Below are positions 16,587-24,660 of a DNA stretch of 64,000 nucleotides, in pieces (the stretch's first letter is position 1; each line of letters begins with the position of its first letter). The translations under genes were made by a program, and so were the position numbers. Source of the DNA: Alphaproteobacteria bacterium (GTDB lineage Bacteria; Pseudomonadota; Alphaproteobacteria; Rhizobiales; Xanthobacteraceae); contig VGEP01000024.1 of the NCBI GenBank assembly GCA_016869215.1, forward strand, positions 1-64,000, written 5' to 3'. The notes beneath the pieces were generated by a model, which saw nothing but the letters and a program-made list of their open reading frames with translations, ran no database searches and was not told where the DNA came from.

Positions 16587-18107
16587 TTACTTCCCGTCCA
16601 GCCCCAGTTCCTTCCACCGCTTCTGCGCGGCCTGCACGTCGGCCTCGTCCGGCCAGACCTTCGGCGGGAAGCGCGCGCCGCCCAGTTCCGGATCGGGGTC
16701 GTAGTCGAGGTTCATGGTGGCGTCGATCAGAACCCGGTTCCACTTGCCGGTGCCGAACAGCGCCGGATTGCGGTCGCGCTTGCGCGTCGACGGATCGAGC
16801 CCCGCGCCGAACGTATCCGGCATGATGATGACGTCGTTCTCGCCGGCGTTGACGCGGTGCGCGATGGCCCAGTCCACCGCGGCGTAGTCGTGGATGTCGA
16901 TGTCGTCGTCGACCACGGTGATGTGCTTGTAGCGCACGTGCGCCGCCGACGAGCCCCAGATCGCGTTTGCCGCCTGCTTCGCCTGGTTGCGGTAGGACGA
17001 CTTCATGCGGATCAGCAGGTTGATCCCGGTCTGCACCGGCGGGCACCACACGTCGGTGATACCCGGCACGCCGGCGCGGTCGAGCACGTTCCAGGCGGTC
17101 GAAGCGCGCATGATCGAGGAGCAGATGCCGTTTTCCGAAAAGGATCCGGGCAGCGAGCCTTCGATCGCGCCGCGCAGGATCGGATTGTTGCGGTGGGTGA
17201 TGGCGGTGACGCGGATCGTCGGCTTCGGGCTCTTGTCGCCCGCGACATAGCCGGTGAACTCCGCGAACGGGCCTTCCATGTCCCAGTTCTTGGGATCGAG
17301 CTGGAGCATGCCCTCGATCACGATCTCGGCGGTGGCCGGCACGTAAAGGTCGACGGTCTCGCATTTGACGAGGTCGACCGGCTCGCCGCGGATCGAGCCC
17401 ATCACGTCGTATTCGCAGACGCCCTTGGGCACCGGTGAGCCGCCGGTGAAGCCGAGCGACGGCTCCCAGCCGATGGCGACCGCAATCGGCATTTCCGACG
17501 AGCCTCCGTTCTGCCAGGCGGTGACGTGATGGCCGATGTGCTGCGCGCGCCACATCAGGATCGGGATGCGGTCCTTGGCGCTCACCATGCCACGGTAGAT
17601 GCCGACGTTCATGACGCCGGTGGTCGGGTCCTTGGTGACGACGCCGCCGTAGGTCAGCAGATAGCGCCCGCCGTCGACCCGGTTCCATTGCGGAGTCGGG
17701 AAGTCGTAGAGGTCGATGTCCTTGCCGGTGATGACGTTCTCCTTGCAGGGCCCATCCTTCACGATGCGCGGCGGGACCTTGCCTTCGAGAATCGTCCGGC
17801 CGAGCCTGACCAGCTCGCGCGGATGCGTATTGGCCTCAAGCCCCATCATCATCGCGACGCGCTTGTAGCTGCCTAGCCCGCCGGCGAACACCTGGCCGCA
17901 GCGGGTGGTGTTCTTGTTGTAGTCCTTGATGTTCTTGAACAGCAGCGCGGGCCCGGTGCCGGGCCCCTGCGCCACGCGCGTGACGGTGCCGAGCTCGACG
18001 TTCCAGTCCACCTCGGCGTCGATCTCGCGCAACTCGCCCGCGGTCTTCAGGGCCTTCATCCAGTTGCGCATGTCGCCGAAGGCGACCGGTTTGCGCTCGA
18101 CACTCAT
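16587..18107 (-). CDS. ubiD: UbiD-family prenylated-FMN decarboxylase
   Basis: Reversible (de)carboxylase using prenylated FMN, 506 residues. The catalytic Glu pair is in MEGPFAEFTGY (E-x4-E), an Arg is in VGIYRGMV, and a metal/prFMN-binding His is in HIGHHVTAW. UbiD relatives act on hydroxybenzoates, aryl acids, heteroaromatic acids and alpha,beta-unsaturated acids. No ubiX-like prenyltransferase is in the window, so the cofactor must be supplied by a gene elsewhere. The ATG at 18107, behind GGAG, overlaps the stop of the ferredoxin-like gene (ATGA), which in turn overlaps the flavoprotein gene; this strongly suggests that the three products act together. The gene context argues against a ubiquinone role. 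Confidence 0.92.
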   Translation of the reverse strand: MSVERKPVAFGDMRNWMKALKTAGELREIDAEVDWNVELGTVTRVAQGPGTGPALLFKNIKDYNKNTTRCGQVFAGGLGSYKRVAMMMGLEANTHPRELVRLGRTILEGKVPPRIVKDGPCKENVITGKDIDLYDFPTPQWNRVDGGRYLLTYGGVVTKDPTTGVMNVGIYRGMVSAKDRIPILMWRAQHIGHHVTAWQNGGSSEMPIAVAIGWEPSLGFTGGSPVPKGVCEYDVMGSIRGEPVDLVKCETVDLYVPATAEIVIEGMLQLDPKNWDMEGPFAEFTGYVAGDKSPKPTIRVTAITHRNNPILRGAIEGSLPGSFSENGICSSIMRASTAWNVLDRAGVPGITDVWCPPVQTGINLLIRMKSSYRNQAKQAANAIWGSSAAHVRYKHITVVDDDIDIHDYAAVDWAIAHRVNAGENDVIIMPDTFGAGLDPSTRKRDRNPALFGTGKWNRVLIDATMNLDYDPDPELGGARFPPKVWPDEADVQAAQKRWKELGLDGK

Positions 18108-18466
18108 GGCTTCTCCTTTACGGCAATTCGTTCGGCGGCGAATCTTTCAGCAGGCGGCGCAATCTCGGTGACGAGGTCGCGCACCAGCGTCTTGTTGGAC
18201 AACGGCGATAGCGTCATCTCCCGCGGCTCGAGCCGCGCGGTGCACGCATAGACGGTCTCGCCGTCCAGTTCCATCATGCATTCCTTGCAGGCGTTGGCGT
18301 TGATGCAGGAAAAGCGGATCGCCAGCGACGGGTCCTTGTTCACCCTGATCCAGCGCAACCCGTCGAGCACAGACTGGCCGCGCTCGAATGGCACCGCGTG
18401 GGCCTCCCAGCGGCCCGCGGCGGGGTCCTCGCCGCGCCAGATTTTCAAGGTCGCGGTCTCGGTCAT
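18104..18466 (-). CDS. Stand-alone 2Fe-2S protein resembling the N-terminal domain of SdhB/FrdB
   Basis: A 120-residue protein that matches only the plant-ferredoxin-like domain of succinate dehydrogenase/fumarate reductase iron-sulfur subunits. The cluster ligands are intact in FSCINANACKECMMELDG...YAC, spaced C-x5-C-x2-C-x11-C. The second half of a normal SdhB/FrdB, with the 4Fe-4S and 3Fe-4S clusters, is absent: the frame ends in a short charged tail. It overlaps by ATGA both the flavoprotein gene upstream and ubiD downstream. It most likely carries electrons to or from the flavoprotein. The supplied track shows it only as the tail of a 697-residue shadow frame; the ATG at 18466 (MTETATLKIW) is the real start. 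Confidence 0.85.
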   Translation of the reverse strand: MTETATLKIWRGEDPAAGRWEAHAVPFERGQSVLDGLRWIRVNKDPSLAIRFSCINANACKECMMELDGETVYACTARLEPREMTLSPLSNKTLVRDLVTEIAPPAERFAAERIAVKEKP

Positions 18467-20163
18467 TGCGCGGCGACCTCGGTGCGCGGGGCAGGGGGTC
18501 GCGACACCTCCAGCCGCCCGCCGTTCAGGCGGACGGTCTGGTTGAGCCGCCATTCCGGCAGCATGCCGGGGAAATCCTCGCGCTGGTGCGCGCCACGGCT
18601 TTCGGTGCGCGCGAGCGCGGCTTCCGTTACCGAGCGCGCGACGGTGAGCATGTTGCGCAGGTCGAACCAGTCGAGCCGCTGCATGTCGAAACGCCCTCCG
18701 TCGCCGAACGGGCGGTCGCCGAGCGCCGCAGTCATATCGGCGACGACTGCAAGCGCGCGTTTCAAGCCAGCCTCGGTCCGCAGCGGGCCGACGTCGTCTG
18801 CCATGACCGCTTGCAGGCGCTGGAGCATGGCGGCGCTGTTCGGCACCTCTTTGGGACCGTCGCCTGCAATCAGAGCGACGGCTTCGTCCGCCGCGCCGTT
18901 CGGCGCAGGCACGGCCTTCGTCGCCTTGGCGTGGGCGGCCGCGGTCCGTCCGGCTTCGCGTCCGAATACCAGCGCCTCGGTGATGGCGTTGCCCGATAGC
19001 CGGTTGGCGCCGTTCGCACCGCCGACCGCTTCGCCGGCGACGAGCAGGCCTGACACCTCGGTGCGCATCCTGACGTCGGCCGCGACCCCGCCCATGTGGT
19101 AATGCGCGATGGGCGCGACCTCGACCGGCATTTTTGTCAGGTCGATGCCGTTTGCCGCCAGCCGGTCGATCACCGGCCCGAAGGCCTCGCGCAGCTTGGC
19201 CTCCGGCACGTGCTGGAAGCTCAGGTATGCCCCGCCGTGCGGCGAGCCGCGGCCGGCCTCGACCTCCTTCAGGATCGCGTAGGTGCCGAGATCGCGCGTG
19301 ATGACGTATCTGCCGTCCTCCGTCACGCCGTAGCGGTCGGTGAACTCCTGCATGTCCCTGTTCAAGAGCCGCCCGCCGAGCTTGTAGCGGAACGGGTCCC
19401 ACATGATCGGGTCCATGCCGATCAGCCGCGGCGCGAGATGCCCGATCGGGAAGAACTGCACGAACTCCATGTCGATCAGCGGCGCGCCCGCGCGGAGACA
19501 AAGCGCGTAGCCGTCGCCGCCCATGTTGGCGGAGGCGCTGTTGCGGCGGTAGAGCCGCGTGAGCCCGCCGGTTGCGACCGCGGTGGCCTTCGCCGAGATG
19601 ACGACCGGTGCGCCGGAGCCGGCGTGCCAGGCGACCGCGCCGCGCACTTCGCCCTCGGATTTGATCAGGTCGACCACGCACAGGTCGCCTGCGCGCGCGA
19701 CGCTCTTGAGCTTGTAGACCGCGGTGCGCAGTGTCTTCGACACCGCGGGCCCGGTGTTGAGGAAGTCGACATAGACGCAGCGCGGCCGGTCGTGCCCCGG
19801 CGCGAAGGCCGAGGTGATCTTGCCGTCCTTGCGCGCCCAGCCGACGCCCCAGGCCTCCATTTCCCGGATGCATTCGGGGCCCTGCTCGCAGAGCAATTGC
19901 GAGAGCGGCTCGTTGCACAACCCGCGGCCCGCAGTGAGCGTATCTTTGTAATGATGGCTCCAGTGGTCCGGCGCTTCCTCGCCGAGCGCGACCGCGACCG
20001 TCATTTGCGCCATCACGGTCGCACCGCCGCGGCCGATCAGGCTCCTGTCGATCAGCAGCACGCGGCAGCCCGCGCGCGCGGCCTCGATCGCGGCATACAT
20101 GCCGGCCGCGCCGGAGCCGATCACCAGGACGTCGGTTTCGATATGCACGGGCGAGGTGCTCAT
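18463..20163 (-). CDS. FAD flavoprotein of the fumarate reductase/succinate dehydrogenase A family
   Basis: A 566-residue flavoprotein. The N-terminal dinucleotide fold is VLVIGSGAAGMYAAIEAA, and the C-terminal FAD motif is GLLVAGEAVGGANGANRLSG. A His aligned with the FAD-linking residue of FrdA is in WSHHYKDT, and the Arg region is TRDLGTY. The dicarboxylate-binding F-H-P-T-G of SdhA/FrdA reads F-F-P-I-G (QFFPIGHLAP), so the residue that contacts succinate or fumarate is lost and another substrate is likely. No membrane anchor gene is present. It is coupled by ATGA to the small 2Fe-2S protein and then to ubiD. It could reduce or oxidise the unsaturated acid or ring handled by UbiD; this is inference. 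Confidence 0.87.
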   Translation of the reverse strand: MSTSPVHIETDVLVIGSGAAGMYAAIEAARAGCRVLLIDRSLIGRGGATVMAQMTVAVALGEEAPDHWSHHYKDTLTAGRGLCNEPLSQLLCEQGPECIREMEAWGVGWARKDGKITSAFAPGHDRPRCVYVDFLNTGPAVSKTLRTAVYKLKSVARAGDLCVVDLIKSEGEVRGAVAWHAGSGAPVVISAKATAVATGGLTRLYRRNSASANMGGDGYALCLRAGAPLIDMEFVQFFPIGHLAPRLIGMDPIMWDPFRYKLGGRLLNRDMQEFTDRYGVTEDGRYVITRDLGTYAILKEVEAGRGSPHGGAYLSFQHVPEAKLREAFGPVIDRLAANGIDLTKMPVEVAPIAHYHMGGVAADVRMRTEVSGLLVAGEAVGGANGANRLSGNAITEALVFGREAGRTAAAHAKATKAVPAPNGAADEAVALIAGDGPKEVPNSAAMLQRLQAVMADDVGPLRTEAGLKRALAVVADMTAALGDRPFGDGGRFDMQRLDWFDLRNMLTVARSVTEAALARTESRGAHQREDFPGMLPEWRLNQTVRLNGGRLEVSRPPAPRTEVAAQ

Positions 20164-20192
20164 GGGCGCAACTGACGGGACCCTCTCGGTTC

Positions 20193-20298
20193 GTCATTCC
20201 GGGACGGCGCGTAGCGCCGGACCCGGAATCCAGTGCGGCTTACGCCACGTTTTGCTGCTCTGGATTCCGGGTTCGCGCTTCGCGCGACCCGGAATGAC
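20193..20298. repeat. Palindromic intergenic repeat pair (family B)
   Basis: GTCATTCCGGGACGGCGCG at one end faces CGCGCGACCCGGAATGAC at the other, and each half also contains CCGGAATCCAG or CTGGATTCCGG. The whole 106 bases form a large imperfect palindrome of the REP/BIME type well known in Bradyrhizobiaceae. It separates the flavoprotein gene from the molybdenum hydroxylase operon and might act as a terminator or mRNA-stabilising hairpin. Confidence 0.75.
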
Positions 20299-20309
20299 CA
20301 GCAGCTATA

Positions 20310-20798
20310 TCACGCGCTTGCGGCAGCCTTCCGTTTCCTGGCCGCGAGCTTCACCGCGTCCATCACCTCCGGATAGGTCGCGCAGCGGCACAGGTTGCCG
20401 GTCAGGTAGTGCTTGATCTGCTCCTCGTCCGGGTCCGGATGCTCATCGAGCAATTGCGTCACCATCAGGATGAAGCCCGGCGTGCAATAGCCGCACTGGA
20501 ACGCGCTCGCCTCGATAAAAGCCTCCTGCACCGGCGAAAGCTTCCCGGCGCCGTCGAGCGCCTCGACCGTGCGCACGTCCGCGCCGTCGACGAACGATGC
20601 CAGATAGAGGCAGCCCGACACCGAACGACCGTTGACGATGACGGTGCAGCAGCCGCACAGGCCCTGACCGCAGGTCTCGCGCGCGCCGGTGAGCCCGAAG
20701 TGGGTCTGCAGCAGCTCGACCAGGTTGTGATGCGGCTTCACATCGGCGGAAACCGGCGCGCCGTTGAGGGTGAAGGTGATGGTGCGGGTCGCGGTCAT
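20310..20798 (-). CDS. Molybdenum hydroxylase 2Fe-2S subunit
   Basis: Small iron-sulfur subunit of a xanthine-dehydrogenase-family enzyme, 162 residues. The ferredoxin-type cluster is bound by CGQGLCGCC and the following GC, the helical cluster by CGYCTPG and GNLCRCATY. It passes electrons from the molybdenum centre to the FAD subunit. The start at 20798 follows GGAAG located in the end of the large-subunit gene, so the two are translationally close. Order on the transcript is FAD subunit, large subunit, small subunit. Confidence 0.94.
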   Translation of the reverse strand: MTATRTITFTLNGAPVSADVKPHHNLVELLQTHFGLTGARETCGQGLCGCCTVIVNGRSVSGCLYLASFVDGADVRTVEALDGAGKLSPVQEAFIEASAFQCGYCTPGFILMVTQLLDEHPDPDEEQIKHYLTGNLCRCATYPEVMDAVKLAARKRKAAASA

Positions 20799-20799
20799 G

Positions 20800-23106
20800 T
20801 CACGCTTCCTCCAACGGCTTGCCCTGTTTCGCGCGGATCGCGCGATACACCGCCTCGGCGTTGAGCGGCATTTCCATCAGCCGCACGCCGCAGGCGTCGT
20901 CGATGGCATTGGCCAGCGCGGGGCCGACGCAGAATGTCGCGACCTCGCCCACGCCCTTTGCGCCGAACGGGCCGTTCGACTGGTCGTGCTCGACGTAGTG
21001 GCTTTCCAGCACGCTCGGCAGGTCGTGGAAGCCGGGGATCTTGTAATCGGCGAGCGAGGCGTTGGTCACCTGGCCGCCGTCGAGGTGCATCTTCTCAAAC
21101 ATGCTGAAGCCGAGATGCATCAGCGCCGCGCCAGAGATCTGCGTTTCGACGCTCTTGGGATTGATCGCCTTGCCGCAGTCGACCACGTTGACCAGCTTGG
21201 TGATCTTGACGTGGCCGGTCTCGATGTCGACTTCGACTTCTGCGCCGGACCCGGCGACCATCCAGAACGGCGTGACGTTCGGGCTCTGCCCGGTGCCGGG
21301 CGCGGGCGGCGTGTAGTCCGGCTTGTAGATGCCGGAACCGATCACGTTGCCGGCCTGCATGCCATAGCGCTTCTGGAACAGGTCGGCGATCGGGATGTTG
21401 GAGCCCTCAGGCTCGCCGACCTCCTTCGCCAAGGCCTTCAGCTTGTCGCGGGCGTCCTCGGCGGCGCGCCGCACGGCGTGACCCATGTGGAACAGCGAGC
21501 GTGAGCCGAGCGTGCCCATGTCGTAGGGCGTCACGTCGGTGTCGCGCGGCGTGACGCGCACGTCCTCGGCCGGGATGTTGAGGATTTCGGCGACCATCTG
21601 CGCCATCGCGGTGTCGGAGCCCTGGCCCATGTCGACGGTGCCGCAATAGAGCGTGGCCGAGCCGTCGGCGGCGACGTTGACGATGGCGACCGAGGTGGTC
21701 GGAGAAATCACCGCCTTGTTGGCGATGGCAAAGCCGCGGCCGCGCTTGATGTGGCCGCTGCCGCCCTTGTCGAAGGGCTTGGACCACTCCATACGCTCCA
21801 GCACCTTGTCCATGACCTTGTCGACCGGGTGGTCCTTGAGCATCTGGCCGGTGGCGTGCGGCTTTCCTTCGACGGCGAGGTTCTTCCGGCGGAACTCGAC
21901 CGGGTCCATGTTCAGCGCGCGCGCCATCATGTCGGTGTGGTTCTCGTAGGCCCACACCAGCTGCGGCACGCCGAAGCCGCGGAGTGCGCCGGCCGGCGTC
22001 ATGTTGGTGTAGAGCGCGTAGGAATCGATCCAGACGTTGTCGATGTCGTAGGGGCCGGCGGCGGTGAGGCCCGATTTCTGCGTCACGCGCGGACCGATGT
22101 CGGCGTAAGCGCCGCCGTTCCAGAACACCTCGCACTTGCGCGCGACGATCCTGCCGTCCTTGTCGACGCCGGACTTGATGCGGAACGTCGAGGGGTGGCG
22201 GGTGATCTGGTAGAACATCTCCTCGAAAGTGTAGGCGATCTTCACCGGCTTGCGCGCGATCATCGACAGCGCGAGCGCCAGCGCCTCGAGCTTGATGTAG
22301 AGCTTCGAACCGTAGCCCGAGCCGAGATACGGCACCTTGATCCGCACCTTGTTCTCCGGCCAGCCGAGCAGGCGGGCCATCTCGGTGCGCACGAACGACG
22401 GGCCTTGCGTCGAGTCGTAGAAGGTGACGCCCGTCTCCCTGTAATCGCAGATGCAGGCGAACGGCTCGAACGACAGGTGCAGGACCTTCTGGGTCTTGAA
22501 CTCGTGCTCGAACTTGTGGGCGGCCGCGGCATAGGCCTTGTCGAAGTCGCCGCGGCGCAGCCGGTAGTCGAGCGCGAGGTTGGTACCCTTGGCGCCCTTG
22601 AGGTGCTTGAGGTCGGCGAAGGTGCCGGCGGGCTTGAGCTCCTCGTGAACGAAAATATTCGTGTCGAGCGCCTCGACCTCGTCGTAGATCGCCGGCAGCT
22701 CCTCGTATTCGGCGGTGATGAGCTGCACCGCCTCTTCCGCGATATGCGGGTCGGCCGAAATGACCGCCGCGACCGGCTCGCCGACGAAACGCACCTTGCC
22801 GTCGGCCAGGATCGGCTGGTCGTGGAACGCCGGCCCGTAATAGGGGTGCGGCAGAACCTTCCGGACGTCGTCGACGGTGACGACGTGCAACACGCCCGGC
22901 AGCTTCTTTGCCGCGCTGGTGTCAACCGACTTGATGCGGCCGTGCGGCACGGTGCTGCGGAACAGCTTTGCATGCAGCATGCCCGGCAGGCGCATGGTGT
23001 GGGTGTATTCGGCGCGGCCGGTGACCTTGTCGCGGCCTTCCAGGCGCGGCACCGAGCGTCCGACCTGGGCGCCGGCCTTGGCGGCGGGGTTCAGCGTCGT
23101 GGCCAT
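20800..23106 (-). CDS. Molybdenum hydroxylase large (molybdopterin) subunit
   Basis: A 768-residue catalytic subunit of the xanthine dehydrogenase family, which hydroxylates aromatic or heteroaromatic rings with water, or reduces aryl-CoA in the hydroxybenzoyl-CoA reductase branch. The N-terminus (VPRLEGRDKVTGRAEYTHTM) is typical. The active-site loop reads GALRGFG rather than the selenium/copper-binding cysteine loop of CO dehydrogenase, and the base Glu is in AKGVGEVATF near the C-terminus. It starts three bases after the FAD-subunit stop. Relatives include HcrA, nicotinate and quinoline enzymes; the exact substrate is open. Confidence 0.92.
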   Translation of the reverse strand: MATTLNPAAKAGAQVGRSVPRLEGRDKVTGRAEYTHTMRLPGMLHAKLFRSTVPHGRIKSVDTSAAKKLPGVLHVVTVDDVRKVLPHPYYGPAFHDQPILADGKVRFVGEPVAAVISADPHIAEEAVQLITAEYEELPAIYDEVEALDTNIFVHEELKPAGTFADLKHLKGAKGTNLALDYRLRRGDFDKAYAAAAHKFEHEFKTQKVLHLSFEPFACICDYRETGVTFYDSTQGPSFVRTEMARLLGWPENKVRIKVPYLGSGYGSKLYIKLEALALALSMIARKPVKIAYTFEEMFYQITRHPSTFRIKSGVDKDGRIVARKCEVFWNGGAYADIGPRVTQKSGLTAAGPYDIDNVWIDSYALYTNMTPAGALRGFGVPQLVWAYENHTDMMARALNMDPVEFRRKNLAVEGKPHATGQMLKDHPVDKVMDKVLERMEWSKPFDKGGSGHIKRGRGFAIANKAVISPTTSVAIVNVAADGSATLYCGTVDMGQGSDTAMAQMVAEILNIPAEDVRVTPRDTDVTPYDMGTLGSRSLFHMGHAVRRAAEDARDKLKALAKEVGEPEGSNIPIADLFQKRYGMQAGNVIGSGIYKPDYTPPAPGTGQSPNVTPFWMVAGSGAEVEVDIETGHVKITKLVNVVDCGKAINPKSVETQISGAALMHLGFSMFEKMHLDGGQVTNASLADYKIPGFHDLPSVLESHYVEHDQSNGPFGAKGVGEVATFCVGPALANAIDDACGVRLMEMPLNAEAVYRAIRAKQGKPLEEA

Positions 23107-23108
23107 GG

Positions 23109-23972
23109 TTACGCTCCAGTTCCCTGCATCGCCGCACGCACCGCGCGCCCGACATAGACCCGCATCAGCTCGCGCTTGTACGGCATCGAGCCGCGCACGT
23201 CGGCGATGAACTCGGACTCCTCGATGGCGGCATCGCCGGCGGCCTTGAGCAGCTTGTCGTCGACGGTCTTGCCGTTGAGCACGGTCTCGGCGGCCTTTAG
23301 CCGCGTCGCCTTAGTGGTCGCGGCGCTGCCGACCACGCGCGCCGACTTGATCGCGCCGCCGTCCGCGTCCAGCACGACCGCGACGCCGAGCGCCGGCCAG
23401 TCGTCGGCCGAGCCGGTGGTAACCTTCATGTAGGCGCCTTTCTTCGCGCCCTGCGACGGCACGTGGACCTCTGAGATCAACTCGTTCTTGTCCAGCACGG
23501 TCTCGTAGTATCCGGTGAACAGCTCTTCGAGCGGCAGCTTGCGCTCGCCCTTCGGTCCCACGATCGTCAGCGTCGCGCCGAGCGCCATCAGCACCGGCGG
23601 CAGGTCCATGTGCGGATCGCCGTGCGCCAGCGCGCCGCCGACGGTCGCGACGTTACGCACGCGCACGTTGGACAGCGTGCGCATGGTCCGTGTCACGACC
23701 GGCGCGTGCTTCTTCACGTCGGCCGAACGCTCGACCGCGTTGAGCGTGGTCATCGCGCCGATGCGAAGCCCGTCGCCCGACGCCGCGATGCCGGAGTACT
23801 TCGCCTCGATCTTGCGCAGGCTGACGAGCTTCTGCGGACGGAACACGCCGGCCTTCATCATCAGCATCAGCGCGGTGCCGCCCGCGATCGGGCGCACCGT
23901 CTCGTCGTCGGGATCGAGGAGCTTGACCGCCGCCGCAAGCGAGGTGGGTTCGGCGAGTTCGAAGGGGATCAT
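23109..23972 (-). CDS. Molybdenum hydroxylase FAD subunit
   Basis: Medium subunit that binds FAD and passes electrons to the final acceptor, 287 residues. The two FAD motifs are IAGGTALMLMMKAG near residue 30 and ATVGGALAHGDPHMDLPP near residue 110; the CO-dehydrogenase-FAD C-terminal domain follows. The ATG at 23972 has GGAGG upstream and opens the three-gene operon. Its promoter should lie in the 83 bases before it, most of which are taken by a dispersed palindromic repeat. Confidence 0.93.
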   Translation of the reverse strand: MIPFELAEPTSLAAAVKLLDPDDETVRPIAGGTALMLMMKAGVFRPQKLVSLRKIEAKYSGIAASGDGLRIGAMTTLNAVERSADVKKHAPVVTRTMRTLSNVRVRNVATVGGALAHGDPHMDLPPVLMALGATLTIVGPKGERKLPLEELFTGYYETVLDKNELISEVHVPSQGAKKGAYMKVTTGSADDWPALGVAVVLDADGGAIKSARVVGSAATTKATRLKAAETVLNGKTVDDKLLKAAGDAAIEESEFIADVRGSMPYKRELMRVYVGRAVRAAMQGTGA

Positions 23973-24007
23973 CGGACCTCCGGCAGACTCTAGCTTTTCT
24001 TTTGATT

Positions 24008-24056
24008 GGGCATGATCTTATCCGAAAACCGGTTCTCACTCTTCGGGATCATGCCC
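24008..24056. repeat. Hyphomicrobiales palindromic repeat (GGGCATGATC family)
   Basis: GGGCATGATC at 24008 faces GATCATGCCC ending at 24056, with TCCGAAAACCGGTTCTCACT inside. This matches a short dispersed repeat found in very many Hyphomicrobiales genomes. Its right end touches the stop codon of the CoxG-like gene, and it separates that gene from the molybdenum hydroxylase operon. I see only this copy in the window. Confidence 0.75.
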
Positions 24057-24511
24057 TAAGCGACCGCGCCCGGGGCGAAGGCCGCGCTCAGCCGTTTGGC
24101 GAATTCCTTTTCCATCTCCTTGGCCTTGGCGCGCAGCACCGGTTGCCCGATGCTGCCGAGCTTGCCGGCCAGCGTGGATTCGACGGAATAGGTGACCTTG
24201 GTGTTGGCGCCGTCCTCGGCGAGCCTCGTGACCGACTTGGCCGTGAGGCGGCCGACCACGCCGAGCGGCGTGCCCTCGATCTTGGCCTCGATCTCGGACG
24301 GTTCGTCGATGCGGGTGACTTCGACGGTCACCGCGAACCTGAATTTCATGTAGGCGACGCGGGTTTCGAACACGGCTTCGTAGTGCGTCGGGTCGATTTC
24401 CTTGAGGTCCTTCACGCCGTCGACGAAGCGTACGAACGAGTTGGCGTCGCGCAGCGTCTTGAACACCGTTTCGCGCGGTGCGTTGACCGTGAATTCGCCC
24501 GATACCTGCAT
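24056..24511 (-). CDS. CoxG/SRPBCC-family protein
   Basis: A 151-residue protein of the SRPBCC (START-like) fold that includes CoxG of CO dehydrogenase operons. The start MQVSGEFTVNAPRETVFKTL and the PSEIEAKIEGTPLGVVGRL strand match that group. CoxG-like proteins are regularly encoded with molybdenum hydroxylases and are thought to help membrane attachment or assembly. Here it lies just upstream of the FAD subunit gene, which supports that role. It lacks the usual C-terminal membrane helix of true CoxG. Confidence 0.88.
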   Translation of the reverse strand: MQVSGEFTVNAPRETVFKTLRDANSFVRFVDGVKDLKEIDPTHYEAVFETRVAYMKFRFAVTVEVTRIDEPSEIEAKIEGTPLGVVGRLTAKSVTRLAEDGANTKVTYSVESTLAGKLGSIGQPVLRAKAKEMEKEFAKRLSAAFAPGAVA

Positions 24512-24660
24512 GGGGAACGCAAAATCCTACTTTGGAACGAAAGAAAAGCGCATTGGGCGGGCGAGGTCAAACATGACCCCCGGCGCCGGGTGCATGGCGA
24601 CTTGCGCGATCTTGCGCCCGGCGCTGAGCCGAGACACGGTCGCTTGCGCGCGGGAGACGC

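Noticed and set aside
18104-20197. A 697-residue frame covering the flavoprotein region
   Set aside because: Its first 570 residues are an arginine-rich shadow of the flavoprotein; only the final 120 residues are real and start at the ATG at 18466.
20310-24511. Calling the molybdenum hydroxylase a CO dehydrogenase
   Set aside because: The CoxG-like neighbour invites this, but the large subunit has GALRGFG in place of the cysteine-containing active-site loop of CO dehydrogenase.
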